From the NCBI RefSeq assembly GCF_009834805.1, contig NZ_WVHO01000010.1:372001-436000 (forward strand): a DNA stretch of 64,000 nucleotides. Direction: 5' to 3'. Shown here one piece after another: positions 1 through 10,509 of the stretch (positions are counted from its first letter, which is position 1; every line of letters begins with the position of its first letter). A program made the position numbers and the translations under genes. The DNA is from Saccharibacter sp. 17.LH.SD (GTDB taxonomy: Bacteria; Pseudomonadota; Alphaproteobacteria; Acetobacterales; Acetobacteraceae). The notes under the pieces were generated by a model. The model saw only the letters and a list, made by a program, of their open reading frames with translations, ran no database searches and was not told the DNA's origin.

Positions 1-2
1 TC

Positions 3-275
3 TCCAGTGATTATGAAGATCTCGCCACCAGTCTCTACGCAGATGCTTACCCGCTCATGTGCGACAAAGACGGACGCGTAAGTTTGCCCAAAATTCTCAA
101 GCAACATGCCGCATTGACAAGCGACGTCATTTTTATGGGATTAGGAAAAGCTTTCCAAATTTGGGATCCAGAAGCAGCAGAGAAACGTCGCCAAAAAGCG
201 CGTCAACAGGCCCAACAGCTCGTCCAGCCACGCACACCTGCCCCATCCTCCTCTACTCAGGAGGAGCGCTCATGA
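3..275 (+). CDS. mraZ: MraZ, C-terminal part (5' end outside window)
   Basis: This is the end of the transcriptional regulator that usually opens the dcw cluster. The open frame runs in from the window edge and ends at TGA 273-275. The visible part contains [10 protein letters not shown] and a later [13 protein letters not shown], which match the second SpoVT/AbrB-like half of MraZ (DxxGRhxhP and the FxhWxP-type end). A short charged tail rich in Q, R and K follows. Its stop overlaps the rsmH start (ATGA), the standard mraZ-rsmH arrangement. The N-terminal half and the upstream MraZ-binding repeats lie outside the window. Confidence 0.9.
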   Translation, partial: SSDYEDLATSLYADAYPLMCDKDGRVSLPKILKQHAALTSDVIFMGLGKAFQIWDPEAAEKRRQKARQQAQQLVQPRTPAPSSSTQEERS

Positions 276-1225
276 GTGTTGACGCCTCTTCGGGCCACTT
301 CCCTGTCATGCTTCCTGAAGTCATCGAGACACTCGCTCCTCGTGATGATGGCCTTTATCTTGATGGAACGTTCGGCGGCGGCGGGTATAGCCGTGCCATC
401 TTACACGCAGCTCACTGCTCAGTTCGTGCGATTGATAAAGACCCAGACGCCATCACACGCGGCCGCGCCCTGGTGGATGAGACACAAGGACGACTTCATC
501 TTCATCAAGGCGCTTTCGGTGACATGGGAGACCTTACAAAAGGACTTCCACCATTCGACGGTATTGTGCTTGACCTCGGTGTTTCATCGTATCAGCTAGA
601 CCAAGGGGAACGCGGTTTCTCTTTTCGGCATGATGGTCAGCTCGATATGCGCATGGGGGCCTCAGGCACCAGTGCTGCAGATCTCGTAAACCAAGAGAGC
701 GAGCAAACTATTGCTGATATTCTCTATCACTATGGAGAAGAAAGACGCTCACGCCGCATCGCTCGTGCGATTGTAGCCGCGCGGGCACAAGCGCCCATTC
801 TGACGACAACGCAGCTTGCTGACATTATCCGTAGCGTTATCCCGCGGGAAAGGCCCGGATTTGACCCTGCCACACGCAGCTTCCAAGCCTTACGAATTGC
901 CGTCAATGATGAGCTCGGAGAGTTAGAGCGTGCTCTGGCTGTCGCCCCTACGCTTCTTGCCCCAGGCGGTGTATTTGTTGTTGTCACCTTCCATTCTCTG
1001 GAAGATCGTATGGTTAAACGTGCCATGGCACGTTTAAGTGGCCGCCAAGCTATTCCGTCACGTCATGCGCCAGTGGCCTTAGATCGCCCGGAACGGGCTG
1101 ACTTTGCTCTGTCTCACACGCGCCCGCTATCGCCTAGTCAATCAGAACTAAATATTAACCCACGCTCTCGTAGCGCCCGCTTGCGTGCTATTCGTCGTGT
1201 TTCTACCTCAGAGGGGGTATCATGA
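272..1225 (+). CDS. rsmH: 16S rRNA (cytosine1402-N4)-methyltransferase RsmH
   Basis: RsmH (MraW) methylates the N4 of C1402 in 16S rRNA using S-adenosylmethionine. From ATG 272 the product has 317 residues, close to the usual size. It starts [17 protein letters not shown] and carries the SAM-binding [28 protein letters not shown] and the family signature [16 protein letters not shown]. The frame is open further upstream, but 272 is chosen because it overlaps the mraZ stop (ATGA), follows AGGAGG, and places the conserved HxPVML block at the N-terminus. It overlaps ftsL by four bases. Confidence 0.97.
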
Positions 1226-1875
1226 TTATCCGTCCTGTTACTTTTTTCTGCGCTCTCTTGGCTGCTGGAGCTGGCCTGTTTCTTTACGCGAAGAAACATG
1301 AGACCCTAGTGCTTGATCAACAGATCAATCAGATGGTACAGGACACACGCCGTGTACAGGAAAAGACGGCTATGTTACGGACACAGTGGGCATTGCTGAA
1401 TCAGCCTGATCGGTTAAGCGCCCTCTCTACGCGCATTTTACCCAAATTACGCTCTGTCGAACCCACACAGTTCGTTCGCGTGTCGCAGCTAGCCGATAGA
1501 CTCCCGCCCGTAAGCCACAAAATGGTTGCTGTGGCGGATCTACGGTCCCGTCCAGCAACGCATCCTCATGCTCTCCCTCTTCCTGCAAGCGCCGCGACGG
1601 TTCCAACACATAAAGCTCTTTCCCCTGAGCATAATGTGATGACCGCTAAAAATGATCAATTTTTGTCCGTATCACATCACCGTCAGCACATCCCTGCTTC
1701 CGTAGCAGAAACACGCGGGCATCAATCCTATAATGCTTTCTCACATGGTACGGAATCACGAGCAGAGACCGTTTCTTGGCACCCTCACTCCAGCCATCAT
1801 AGCCATGCGGCGACACCTGCTGTAGCAACACCTGCCGATGGTGCGCTGCCTCCACCTGTGCCCCTCACCGATTAA
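1222..1875 (+). CDS. ftsL: Cell division protein FtsL, with long His/Pro-rich tail
   Basis: By position (between rsmH and ftsI) and architecture this is FtsL, a bitopic divisome protein that pairs with FtsB and FtsQ. Residues about 5-22 are a single membrane segment ([18 protein letters not shown]), followed by a coiled-coil-like stretch with the typical '[14 protein letters not shown]' ending seen in alphaproteobacterial FtsL. The protein has 217 residues, about twice the usual length. The extra C-terminal half (from about residue 110) is low complexity, rich in His, Ser, Ala and Pro. FtsL is poorly conserved, so the name rests mainly on context plus the motif before the tail. Confidence 0.85.
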
Positions 1876-1897
1876 CTTTTTCGACACTCCAACGCAT

Positions 1898-1930
1898 TGT
1901 TTCTTCTCACAGTCATTGTGAAAAGAAACA
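1898..1930. other. Inverted repeat between ftsL and ftsI
   Basis: Arms 1898-1911 and 1917-1930 pair over 14 positions with one C/A mismatch and a 5-base loop (GTCAT). It sits in the 85-base gap between ftsL and ftsI, one of the few real gaps in a cluster of mostly overlapping genes. No T-tract follows, so an intrinsic terminator is unlikely; an attenuator, processing site or regulator-binding site is possible. Function is inferred only. Confidence 0.5.
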
Positions 1931-1960
1931 TGTCTTGACTGTATAACAGACGGCGGCACG

Positions 1961-3934
1961 ATGCCTGACAAAGCACCTTTTCCTCATTCGCCTGAACCTT
2001 CTGCACGCCTCAGCCCTTCCTCTTCTCGTCAGGCCTCTAAAAAACAAACGCCTTCTCTACGTAAAGCCAGGTTATGGGAAGCCTTACGTCAGAGATTTCA
2101 CCGTCCCCCGACCCCATGGCTCGAACGTAGCCATCAACGCCTTGTTTACGTCGGGATGGGATTTCTCTTTATTTATGGCGCTGTCGCTTTTAAAGCGCTG
2201 TTTGCAACTGTTCTTGCCCCTATGGCACCTCTTCCTGGACAGATTGCCTCGCAGTTACCCGAGATCCCCAAACCAGACCCTCATGCACTCATTGGTAGTG
2301 GCTTCGAGCTCCCCAATATTAAACGCGCCACCATTACAGATCGTAATGGTCAACCACTCGCTCTGTCCCTGCCTATTGTTCAAGTATATGCCAACCCTAT
2401 GGAGATTATTAGTCCAGAGGATGTCTATACGAAACTCCGCCAAGTCGTCCCTAATCTTGATCATCAAGATATTGTCCGACGGTTAAGTCAAAAAAAACAA
2501 TTTGTTTACATTGCGCGTAACCTCTCCCCTACCCAGGAGCTGGCTATTAATAACCTTGGTATTCCTGGGATTTACTTCGAAACGGGAGAACGCCGACACT
2601 ATCCGCTTGGACGTATCGCTGCTCAGATTATGGGGGGGGTTGATATTGATAATCGCGGCATTGCCGGCGTTGAACGTTACTTTAACCAACGTCTAACGAG
2701 CGACCATACACCACTACGTTTGTCCATTGATGCCCGGGTTCAAGCAGCTGTCCGTGATGAGCTTGATGCTGCAAAACAAATGTTTAGGGCGATCGGAGCA
2801 TGCGCTATCCTTATGGATGTCCATACAGGTGAAATCCTCGCAATGGTCAGTCTGCCCGATTATGACGCCAATGATTTCGGCCACGCTCCCGCTGATGCTC
2901 GCTTTAATCGAGCTGTCACAGGGATGTATGAACCAGGATCAACATTTAAACTCCAAACAGCCGCCATGGCTCTGGAGCTCGGGGTGGCTCACCCATGGGA
3001 TAGTTTTTCAACGGCCCCTATTCACGTAGGACGTTTTAAAATTTCCGATCTAAAAAGTGACCATTTTGCTCCCTGGCTTCCCCTCACCTCCGTGATGGCC
3101 TTTTCATCCAACCCTGCTTCTGCTCACATCGCTCTCGCTGTTGGTGCCGAACGACAACATACCTGGCTCAAAAATATGGGCTTCTTAAACCGTGTACCCA
3201 TCGAACTACCAGAAGCAGGGCGTCCTATCGTGCCATCCCGTAAAAATTGGGGGTATACAACCGTTATGACAGTAGGCTTCGGTCACGGTGTTGCTGAACC
3301 TCCACTCGCCATCGTGCGCGGGACAGCCGCTACAGGTAATGGTGGCTTCCTAATCACCCCAACCCTTCTGGCGCGAAATCATGATAATGATGATGTTGTC
3401 ATGTCCGATACCATCGGACCACGTGTGCTTTCAGAGAAAACTTCCAATACGTTACGGCGTATTTTGCGCCTTGTTGTGACAAAGGGAATTGGAAAGCGCG
3501 CTGAAAGCCCTGGCTATTTCGTTGGTGGGAAAACAGGAACAGCTGAAAAAATTAGTGCACACGGCACCTACCTCAAGAACGTTAATATCACGGCCTTTAC
3601 TGGGTTATTCCCCGTTAATGCCCCGCGTTACGCCCTCTACGTCATGCTTGATGCCCCGAAACCAACAGCAGAGACACATGGATGGACAACAGCCGGATGG
3701 ATTGCCGCACCAACATTCTCAAAAATTGTGACACGCACAGCGCCTATGCTCGGCTTGTTCCCACCTGACCCTGCACGCGCTGCACAAATTGAGGAACAGT
3801 TGGCTATTCCTCTGATTCCCCCCATTCCTCGTGGCGCTCACGCTTTTGGGCCTGGTCATGAAGCCGGTATTTTGCCGGCTTCCGTCGCCAACCCTCGTCA
3901 TCATACGAAGAAACATCCCTCTCACGCCGACTGA
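1961..3934 (+). CDS. ftsI: Septal peptidoglycan transpeptidase FtsI (PBP3)
   Basis: This class B penicillin-binding protein cross-links septal peptidoglycan. The 657-residue product has a cytoplasmic N-terminus of about 60 residues, one membrane anchor (LVYVGMGFLFIYGAVAF), a dimerisation/pedestal domain with RRHYPLG and AAQIMGGVDIDNRGIAGVER, and a transpeptidase domain. The three active-site motifs are present: STFK near residue 326, SSN near 382 and KTG near 523. The C-terminal tail is proline-, alanine- and histidine-rich. It acts with FtsW, encoded about 5 kb downstream. It is preceded by an inverted repeat in the ftsL-ftsI gap, so it may be expressed separately from the upstream genes. 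Confidence 0.96.
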   Translation: MPDKAPFPHSPEPSARLSPSSSRQASKKQTPSLRKARLWEALRQRFHRPPTPWLERSHQRLVYVGMGFLFIYGAVAFKALFATVLAPMAPLPGQIASQLPEIPKPDPHALIGSGFELPNIKRATITDRNGQPLALSLPIVQVYANPMEIISPEDVYTKLRQVVPNLDHQDIVRRLSQKKQFVYIARNLSPTQELAINNLGIPGIYFETGERRHYPLGRIAAQIMGGVDIDNRGIAGVERYFNQRLTSDHTPLRLSIDARVQAAVRDELDAAKQMFRAIGACAILMDVHTGEILAMVSLPDYDANDFGHAPADARFNRAVTGMYEPGSTFKLQTAAMALELGVAHPWDSFSTAPIHVGRFKISDLKSDHFAPWLPLTSVMAFSSNPASAHIALAVGAERQHTWLKNMGFLNRVPIELPEAGRPIVPSRKNWGYTTVMTVGFGHGVAEPPLAIVRGTAATGNGGFLITPTLLARNHDNDDVVMSDTIGPRVLSEKTSNTLRRILRLVVTKGIGKRAESPGYFVGGKTGTAEKISAHGTYLKNVNITAFTGLFPVNAPRYALYVMLDAPKPTAETHGWTTAGWIAAPTFSKIVTRTAPMLGLFPPDPARAAQIEEQLAIPLIPPIPRGAHAFGPGHEAGILPASVANPRHHTKKHPSHAD

Positions 3935-3945
3935 AATTAACTGCT

Positions 3946-5442
3946 ATGCGCTTCTCTGTCTTACTACACAGCTATGGCCTTCCTCATAATCTACGTGAGG
4001 ATAAAGACCCCATCGTTCATGATATCACGGCGGATAGTCGCCATGTGCACAAAGGAAGCGTATTCGTCGCTTTACGTGGACAACGCCACGATGGTGCAGA
4101 ATTTATTCCACTCGCCATTATCAGCGGCGCCGTTGCCATCGTGACACAATCAGAGAATGAAACGTCCTTTCTTTCAGAACATCGTGAAGGTGATCACTGC
4201 GTTCCTGTTCTACACCTTCCACAACCAGCTCATTTTTTAGCACAAGCCGCAGCCTGGCTTGCAGGCCCTCAACCTGACCATATCGTCGCGCTTACAGGCA
4301 CAAACGGGAAGAGCAGCACAGTCGAATTTCTACGGCAACTTTGGGAGTTAAAAGGGTATTCCGCTGCAAGCCTTGGTACATTAGGGCTTCGCACGACCGT
4401 CACTTTACCACCTCTTCCGGCACTCACAACGCCTGACCCTGTTAGTTTGGCTAAAACACTAGCTGCCTTAAAAGCACATCATGTTACCCATGTGGCGCTT
4501 GAAGCGTCGTCACATGGACTACACCAGCATCGGCTTGATGGTGTTAAGATCACAGCTTCAGGCTTCTCCAATCTAACGCGCGATCACCTTGATTACCATC
4601 GCACGATAGAGGCCTATCGTGACGCAAAACTTCACCTTTTCCTCGAGCTCATCCCGCCAGGATCACGTATTGTGATCAATAGCGATATGGACGAGGCCAC
4701 CTGTAAAATCCTCCATCGTATCGCTGCTGAACGTGGGCTCGTGCTCCGTGATGTTGGTGAAAAAGGATCAACATTAACGGTGCGTTCTGTTCACCCGACA
4801 CCACAAGGACAAGTGCTTCGTCTCGCACTCCATGGTCGTGCACTTCCTGACATTACACTGCCCATCCCGGGACGGTTTCAGGTCTATAATGCTCTCATGG
4901 CAGCCGCTTTATGTTGGGATAATGAGGAAGAAGCCCCCCACATTCTTTCTCTTCTCTCACAATTGCAGGGTGTTCCAGGACGCTGTGAGTGCGTAGCCAC
5001 TTTGCCAAATAATGCCACCGTCTATGTCGATTACGCCCACACTCCTGATGCTCTAGAGAATGTTCTCTTAAGTTTACGACCTCACACAACTGGGAAACTG
5101 CATGTTGTCTTCGGTGCAGGTGGCAATCGCGATACCGGGAAACGTCCTCTCATGGGACAAGTTGCCGAACATCTAGCCGATCACATTATCATCACTGACG
5201 ATAATCCTCGGTTCGAAGATCCAGCCACTATTCGCGCAGCTATTCGTGCCACATGCCCATCAGCCCTTGAGATAGGTGATCGAAAAACCGCCATCGAAAC
5301 CGCCATAAAGCAATTAGAGCCCGGCGATATTTTACTTATTGCTGGAAAAGGCCACGAAACAGGCCAAATTGTCGGTGCTGATATACATCCCTTCAATGAC
5401 CGTCTTATCGCACGTACTCTCGCTGAAAAGGTCGCCTCATAA
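3946..5442 (+). CDS. murE: UDP-MurNAc-tripeptide synthetase (meso-DAP adding) MurE
   Basis: MurE adds the third amino acid to UDP-MurNAc-L-Ala-D-Glu in the cytoplasm. The 498-residue protein shows the Mur ligase ATP loop GTNGKSS near residues 117-123, the ALEASSHGLHQHRLDG block, and near residue 418 the DNPR motif that marks enzymes specific for meso-diaminopimelate rather than lysine. GAGGNRDTGKRPLM and AGKGHETGQ are also typical. It starts 11 bases after ftsI, and its TAA stop overlaps the murF ATG by one base. Confidence 0.97.
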   Translation: MRFSVLLHSYGLPHNLREDKDPIVHDITADSRHVHKGSVFVALRGQRHDGAEFIPLAIISGAVAIVTQSENETSFLSEHREGDHCVPVLHLPQPAHFLAQAAAWLAGPQPDHIVALTGTNGKSSTVEFLRQLWELKGYSAASLGTLGLRTTVTLPPLPALTTPDPVSLAKTLAALKAHHVTHVALEASSHGLHQHRLDGVKITASGFSNLTRDHLDYHRTIEAYRDAKLHLFLELIPPGSRIVINSDMDEATCKILHRIAAERGLVLRDVGEKGSTLTVRSVHPTPQGQVLRLALHGRALPDITLPIPGRFQVYNALMAAALCWDNEEEAPHILSLLSQLQGVPGRCECVATLPNNATVYVDYAHTPDALENVLLSLRPHTTGKLHVVFGAGGNRDTGKRPLMGQVAEHLADHIIITDDNPRFEDPATIRAAIRATCPSALEIGDRKTAIETAIKQLEPGDILLIAGKGHETGQIVGADIHPFNDRLIARTLAEKVAS

Positions 5443-6860
5443 TGTCTTCCCTTCCTCTCTGGACACGTGCTGAGCTTTGCCAAGCTACAGGTGGCGCATT
5501 AAAGCAAGACGTTAACGTCGAAAACATATGCATTGATACACGCCAGCTAAAACCACATGATCTTTTCATCGCCTTAAAAGGTCATAATTCTGACGGCCAT
5601 CGTTTTCTCAAACAGGCTCTTGAAAAAGGGGCCGCCTGCGTCGTAGCTCATGATCAGGAAACCATACAGAATCTTGGCCTTACCGATGACCCTCGCCTTC
5701 TCATCGTTCATGACACGATGCACGCTCTTGAAACCTTGGGTCGTTTTGCTCGTCAGCGTTTCAAAGGGAAAGCCATTGCGATCACTGGAAGTGTGGGGAA
5801 AACAACAACCAAAAACATGCTCCAGCAGGCTCTCACGCCTTATGGGAAAGTGCATGCTTCTGTCGCCTCCTTCAATAATCACTGGGGCGTGCCCCTGACA
5901 TTAGCGCGCCTGCCGCGTGATGCCGATTTTTGCCTCAGCGAAATCGGGATGAATCATCCTGGTGAAATTACTCCTCTTGCCCAACAAGTTCGACCCGATA
6001 TCGCGCTCATTACATCAGTCGGGAGCGCGCATTTAGGCTATATGGGCAGCTTAGAAGCAATTGCGGCTGAAAAAGCCTCCCTCTTCGCCGCTCTGACGTC
6101 CCCTCATGGTCGCGCGCTTATCCCCGATAATGTACCGCATCTTAATCTGATCATCCAATCACTGCCACCTGAATGTAGCCTTTGGCAGGTGGGCGAAGCC
6201 ACCTCCTCGACCATTCGGATCATGTCTCCTCACTACCAAGCTGAGGGAAGCCAATGTGTCCTCCATACACCCAGTGGAGAATTTTCTCTCCATTTGAACG
6301 CACCTGGCGCGCATCTTCTTGCTAATGCGTCCCTCGTTATGGGCGTCATTTGTTCTTTGGGGCTCGAACCTTATCCGGCCACACAAGCGCTGGCCCATTT
6401 CTCCCCTGAAGCGGGCCGTGGAGAACACCGTTCCTTACCGGGAGACGTCACCCTTATTGACGAGAGTTACAACGCATCCGGTCCAAGTATGCGCGCCGCA
6501 TTAGCCACCCTAGCACTCATACCGGCTTCACGTCGTATTGCCGTGCTGGGGGACATGCGTGAACTGGGTGAGTTTGCCGATGAAGAGCACCGCACCCTTC
6601 GTGACCCGATTGTAGCCTGCAATGCGCTCACATTTTGTTGCGGCACACATATGAAAATTCTCTTTGAAGCCTTGCCTACAAACCTCCAGGGAGGGTATGC
6701 GCCTGACTCACGACATCTTGCTTCTCTGTTGCGTAATGCCCTGCGTCCCGGTGACCTTTTACTTGTAAAAGGAAGTCTTGGCAGCCGTATGCGTGACCTT
6801 ATCGACGCTCTTAACCAACCCTCTTCCAATCAGGAAGATTCGCTTGCGGTTTCATTCTGA
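5442..6860 (+). CDS. murF: UDP-MurNAc-pentapeptide synthetase MurF
   Basis: MurF adds D-Ala-D-Ala to the UDP-MurNAc-tripeptide, completing the cytoplasmic pentapeptide precursor. The 472-residue protein has an N-terminal substrate-binding region (DTRQLKPHDLFIALKG), the ATP loop GSVGKTTTKN near residue 115, NNHWGVPLTLAR, and ESYNASGPSMRAAL plus AVLGDMRELGEF in the C-terminal domains. These are family hallmarks. Its start overlaps the murE stop and its TGA overlaps the mraY ATG, so translation is probably coupled on both sides. Confidence 0.97.
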   Translation: MSSLPLWTRAELCQATGGALKQDVNVENICIDTRQLKPHDLFIALKGHNSDGHRFLKQALEKGAACVVAHDQETIQNLGLTDDPRLLIVHDTMHALETLGRFARQRFKGKAIAITGSVGKTTTKNMLQQALTPYGKVHASVASFNNHWGVPLTLARLPRDADFCLSEIGMNHPGEITPLAQQVRPDIALITSVGSAHLGYMGSLEAIAAEKASLFAALTSPHGRALIPDNVPHLNLIIQSLPPECSLWQVGEATSSTIRIMSPHYQAEGSQCVLHTPSGEFSLHLNAPGAHLLANASLVMGVICSLGLEPYPATQALAHFSPEAGRGEHRSLPGDVTLIDESYNASGPSMRAALATLALIPASRRIAVLGDMRELGEFADEEHRTLRDPIVACNALTFCCGTHMKILFEALPTNLQGGYAPDSRHLASLLRNALRPGDLLLVKGSLGSRMRDLIDALNQPSSNQEDSLAVSF

Positions 6861-7951
6861 TGCTTTTTGACCTCATCGCTGCCCACGCATCGCCCCATGG
6901 TGGCTTCTTTAACTTGCTCCATTACCTGACATTTCGTGCAGGTTGTGCCTGTTTAACGGCCCTCATTATCTCGTTATTATTTGGGCGCCCTTTTATTGCT
7001 CAACTCAAACGGATCCAACGCCAAGGACAGCCTATTCGTACCTTGGGGCCAGAGCGTCATATCCTGGAAAAAGCAGGCACCCCCACGATGGGAGGTGTTC
7101 TCATTCTCGGTGCCCTTACCGTATCGACACTCTTATGGGCTGACCTCCATAACGGCTTTGTTTGGGCTGTTTTACTCACCACACTTTCCTTTGGTGCCGT
7201 AGGGTTTGCCGACGATTACCTAAAACTCTCGCGCCGTAATACGAAAGGCGTTTCCAAAAAAGTTCGTCTTGGCACAGAATTTGCGGTTTCATTAATCGTC
7301 GGTATTTGGTTGGAAAGCCTCACACCGCCCGAATTAAAAAATGTCATCGCCTTTCCTTTTGCTAAAAACTTTGTCCTCCCCCTAGGCTATGCTTTTCCAA
7401 TCTTTGCGATGATTACCATCACAGGTTTCGGCAACGCCGTTAATCTTACCGATGGGCTGGATGGACTTGCTACCGTTCCTGTCATCATCGCATCCTTTGT
7501 GTTTGCTCTCATTGCTTACCTTGTGGGCAATCACATTTTTGCTGATTACCTCCAGCTCCATCCTGTTCCAGGTACAGGAGAGCTGAGTATCTTTTGTGCT
7601 GCACTTATTGGAGGTTGTCTTGGTTTCCTCTGGTTTAACGCCCCACCAGCTGATGTCTTTATGGGCGATACAGGCTCCCTCGCCCTAGGTGGCGCCTTAG
7701 GGGCAATGGCTGTTGCCGTAAAACATGAACTTGTTTTGTGCTTGGTCGGCGGTTTATTTGTTGCTGAGACAATATCCGTGATCTTGCAAGTATTTTGGTT
7801 TAAACGCACCGGGAAGCGTCTCTTTCTCATGGCTCCACTTCACCATCACTTCGAAAAAAAGGGATGGCAAGAGCCTAAGATTGTCGTACGTTTTTGGATC
7901 GTTGCTTTCATCTTAGGGCTCTGTGGGCTTGCCACATTGAAAATACGATGA
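6860..7951 (+). CDS. mraY: Phospho-MurNAc-pentapeptide translocase MraY
   Basis: MraY transfers phospho-MurNAc-pentapeptide to undecaprenyl phosphate, forming lipid I at the inner membrane. The 363-residue protein is strongly hydrophobic with about ten membrane segments. Catalytic and family motifs are visible: [50 protein letters not shown] and the histidine loop [13 protein letters not shown]. Length and motif order are those of a normal MraY. It overlaps murF by one base and murD by four. Confidence 0.98.
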   Translation: MLFDLIAAHASPHGGFFNLLHYLTFRAGCACLTALIISLLFGRPFIAQLKRIQRQGQPIRTLGPERHILEKAGTPTMGGVLILGALTVSTLLWADLHNGFVWAVLLTTLSFGAVGFADDYLKLSRRNTKGVSKKVRLGTEFAVSLIVGIWLESLTPPELKNVIAFPFAKNFVLPLGYAFPIFAMITITGFGNAVNLTDGLDGLATVPVIIASFVFALIAYLVGNHIFADYLQLHPVPGTGELSIFCAALIGGCLGFLWFNAPPADVFMGDTGSLALGGALGAMAVAVKHELVLCLVGGLFVAETISVILQVFWFKRTGKRLFLMAPLHHHFEKKGWQEPKIVVRFWIVAFILGLCGLATLKIR

Positions 7952-9285
7952 CCGCTCTTCTTCCTTCTTCCTCTTGGCCGGAAACCCTTCTGGAGGGCCA
8001 CCACTACGCCGTATGCGGTTTAGGTCGCAACGGTACCGCTGTGGTCCAAGCCCTCTTGAAAATGGGAGCAACTGTGCAAGCTTGGGATGATCAAGCCCCG
8101 AACCTGCCAGATCATCCTAATCTTACACTTGCTCCCATAACAGATTTACGCACCTCGGAAGCGTTAATTCTATCCCCTGGGATCCCGCATCAACGGCCAA
8201 CGCCGCACCCAGTGGCGGTTTTGGCACGTTCACAACATGTTCCTATTCTTTCTGATGCCGAGCTTTTATGGCAGGTTGTTCGAAAAGCGGGATCAAAGGC
8301 GCGTTTTGTCTCCATTACCGGAACAAATGGGAAGTCCACAACAACAGCCCTTCTTACGCATATTCTAAGCCAGGGCGGCATTCCTGCGGCAGCTGGGGGT
8401 AATCTCGGCACAGCAGCACTTGCCCTCCCGCTCCTGGGAGATAACGGCGTCTATGTTATTGAAATGTCATCTTACATGCTGGAACGCCTCCAGCATTTCC
8501 ATGCTTCAGCGGCCGTTATTTTAAACCTGACACCTGACCATATGGAACGTCATGGAGACATGGAGCATTATCTTGAAGCAAAAGCGCATGTTTTCGACCA
8601 TATGGGCTCTGAAGATCTTGCCCTTTTAGGCGAAAAAGCCCCCTGGTCAGAACCGCTCTATGCTTCACTGACGGAACGGCATATTCCTGTCCACTATATC
8701 CCGCCGCACAAAGCCTTCCCCCATGAAGAAGCTCCGATGCTACCAGGGCGTCATAATGCACAAAACATCCTGACCTGCCAGGCAATAGCGCGCCATCTAG
8801 GCCTTGACGATGCTACCATTGCAGAAGGGATTCGTAGCTTCCAAGGGCTAGAGCACCGTCTCCAACGCATTGCGACCGTCACCGGCATTCAGTGCATTAA
8901 CGACAGTAAAGCAACGAATGCTGAAGCTACTGCCCACGCTCTCGCTGCTTATGACAAAATTATCTGGATCGCAGGAGGGATTGCAAAAGAAGGTGGAATC
9001 ACAAGCCTGACGTCGCTATTCCCACGCATCGCCCATACGCTTCTTATTGGACAGGATGGCCCGCTTTTGGCCAAAACCCTCTCCCACTATCGTGTTCCCT
9101 TCACGGTTTGCAGTACATTAGAACAAGCTGTGCCCCGAGCTTTTAGGCGTGCTTACGATTTAGGGTCTTCTACCATTATTCTGTCACCAGCCTGTGCCAG
9201 CTTTGATCAATTCCGCAATTTTGAAGAACGCGGTCGTCGTTTTGAGGAACTCGTCAACGCCTTTGCTGATGAGCAAGAAGGATAG
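7948..9285 (+). CDS. murD: UDP-MurNAc-L-Ala-D-Glu ligase MurD
   Basis: MurD adds D-glutamate to UDP-MurNAc-L-Ala. The chosen start, ATG 7948, overlaps the mraY stop (ATGA) and gives 445 residues; the frame is open to 7894, but that would lie inside mraY and add no conserved sequence. The N-terminus has a nucleotide-binding motif ([15 protein letters not shown]), the ATP loop [14 protein letters not shown] lies near residue 124, and [19 protein letters not shown] and [18 protein letters not shown] are MurD hallmarks. It is six bases before ftsW. Confidence 0.96.
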   Translation: MTALLPSSSWPETLLEGHHYAVCGLGRNGTAVVQALLKMGATVQAWDDQAPNLPDHPNLTLAPITDLRTSEALILSPGIPHQRPTPHPVAVLARSQHVPILSDAELLWQVVRKAGSKARFVSITGTNGKSTTTALLTHILSQGGIPAAAGGNLGTAALALPLLGDNGVYVIEMSSYMLERLQHFHASAAVILNLTPDHMERHGDMEHYLEAKAHVFDHMGSEDLALLGEKAPWSEPLYASLTERHIPVHYIPPHKAFPHEEAPMLPGRHNAQNILTCQAIARHLGLDDATIAEGIRSFQGLEHRLQRIATVTGIQCINDSKATNAEATAHALAAYDKIIWIAGGIAKEGGITSLTSLFPRIAHTLLIGQDGPLLAKTLSHYRVPFTVCSTLEQAVPRAFRRAYDLGSSTIILSPACASFDQFRNFEERGRRFEELVNAFADEQEG

Positions 9286-9291
9286 ATCGTA

Positions 9292-10509
9292 ATGGCCATC
9301 CCTTCACGCACGGACTCGACGGCGCGCGCTCAGTGGTGGCGAAGCATCGACCATGTCTCCCTTACCGGAATCGGTATCCTGATCGGATTGGGCTATATCC
9401 TCATGCTCGCAGCGAGCCCTGCCGTCGCTCACCGTATCGGGGCATCTCGCAACATGTTTATCTTTAAACAAGTTGCCTTTTTGTCCATCGCCGCTGCCGT
9501 TGTTCTTATAACATCACGTCTTTCTGTGCGGAGCATTAAAAGGCTGGCCGTGTTTGGTGGGGTCATCGCCCTAGGGGCTACTTTCATGACGCTTGTTCAT
9601 GGAATGGAGATTAAAGGCGCCCGGCGATGGATCGCCCTTCCGCTGATGTCTGTTCAGCCATCAGAGTTTCTCAAACCTTTCTTTGCCGTTTTCGCCGCCT
9701 GGCTTCTCAGTCTCCGCGGTACAATCCTCATCAAAAATAAATGGCGCTTCCCTGGACGAGCTGTTGCGTGTCTCGTCTACCTTGTCATCGCCGCTCTGTT
9801 ACAAGCACAGCCTGACATTGGAATGCTATCGGTCATCACCATGGTGTTTGTGACGCAGCTTTTCGTTGATGGCCTGCCCATGGCTTTCTTCGGGGCTCTT
9901 GTCCTCGCCATGCTCAGCGCGTTTGGTGTCGCTTATCTCACCTTTAATCACGTGCGTTCGCGTGTGCAGCGCTTCCTACACCCCGATGTAGGAGATCATT
10001 ACCAGATTGATACATCATTACGCGCCTTCGGGAATGGTGGCCTCCTTGGGCGTGGCCCAGGTGAAGGACGCGTTAAAGATCTCTTGCCTGATGCTCATGC
10101 TGACTTCGTCTTTGCTGTCGCCGGAGAAGAATATGGGTTTTTAATGTGCTGCTTCATCATTGCTCTTTTTGCTATGCTCGTCCTATGCACGTTAAGACGC
10201 CTGATCCATGAAAAAGACCCTTTCATTATTCTTGCCAGCTCTGGTCTTATCACAGGGTTTGGCCTTCAAGCCTTCATCAACATGGGGTCTACGCTGCATC
10301 TTATTCCCACCAAGGGTATGACACTCCCCTTTATCTCCTATGGTGGAAGTTCCGCGTTTTCTGTTGCCTTGACTATGGGAATGGTCTTAGCGCTCACGCG
10401 TCATCGTGTTGAACCAGGACTTTTTGCGCCTCAACCCAAAGAAAGTGAGGTCCCTATGTCAAACCGTCTCTTTTCTCCAACATCACCCCATAAGGACCCT
10501 TCCGCATGA
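9292..10509 (+). CDS. ftsW: Septal peptidoglycan glycosyltransferase FtsW
   Basis: FtsW is a SEDS-family polymerase that works with FtsI at the septum. The 405-residue polytopic protein carries the SEDS signatures GARRWIALPLMSVQPSEFLK, QAQPDIGMLSV, GNGGLLGRGPGEG and PDAHADFVFAVAGEEYGF, and ends its core with LPFISYGGSS. The position between murD and murG supports FtsW rather than RodA. Its TGA overlaps the murG ATG. Confidence 0.96.
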   Translation: MAIPSRTDSTARAQWWRSIDHVSLTGIGILIGLGYILMLAASPAVAHRIGASRNMFIFKQVAFLSIAAAVVLITSRLSVRSIKRLAVFGGVIALGATFMTLVHGMEIKGARRWIALPLMSVQPSEFLKPFFAVFAAWLLSLRGTILIKNKWRFPGRAVACLVYLVIAALLQAQPDIGMLSVITMVFVTQLFVDGLPMAFFGALVLAMLSAFGVAYLTFNHVRSRVQRFLHPDVGDHYQIDTSLRAFGNGGLLGRGPGEGRVKDLLPDAHADFVFAVAGEEYGFLMCCFIIALFAMLVLCTLRRLIHEKDPFIILASSGLITGFGLQAFINMGSTLHLIPTKGMTLPFISYGGSSAFSVALTMGMVLALTRHRVEPGLFAPQPKESEVPMSNRLFSPTSPHKDPSA

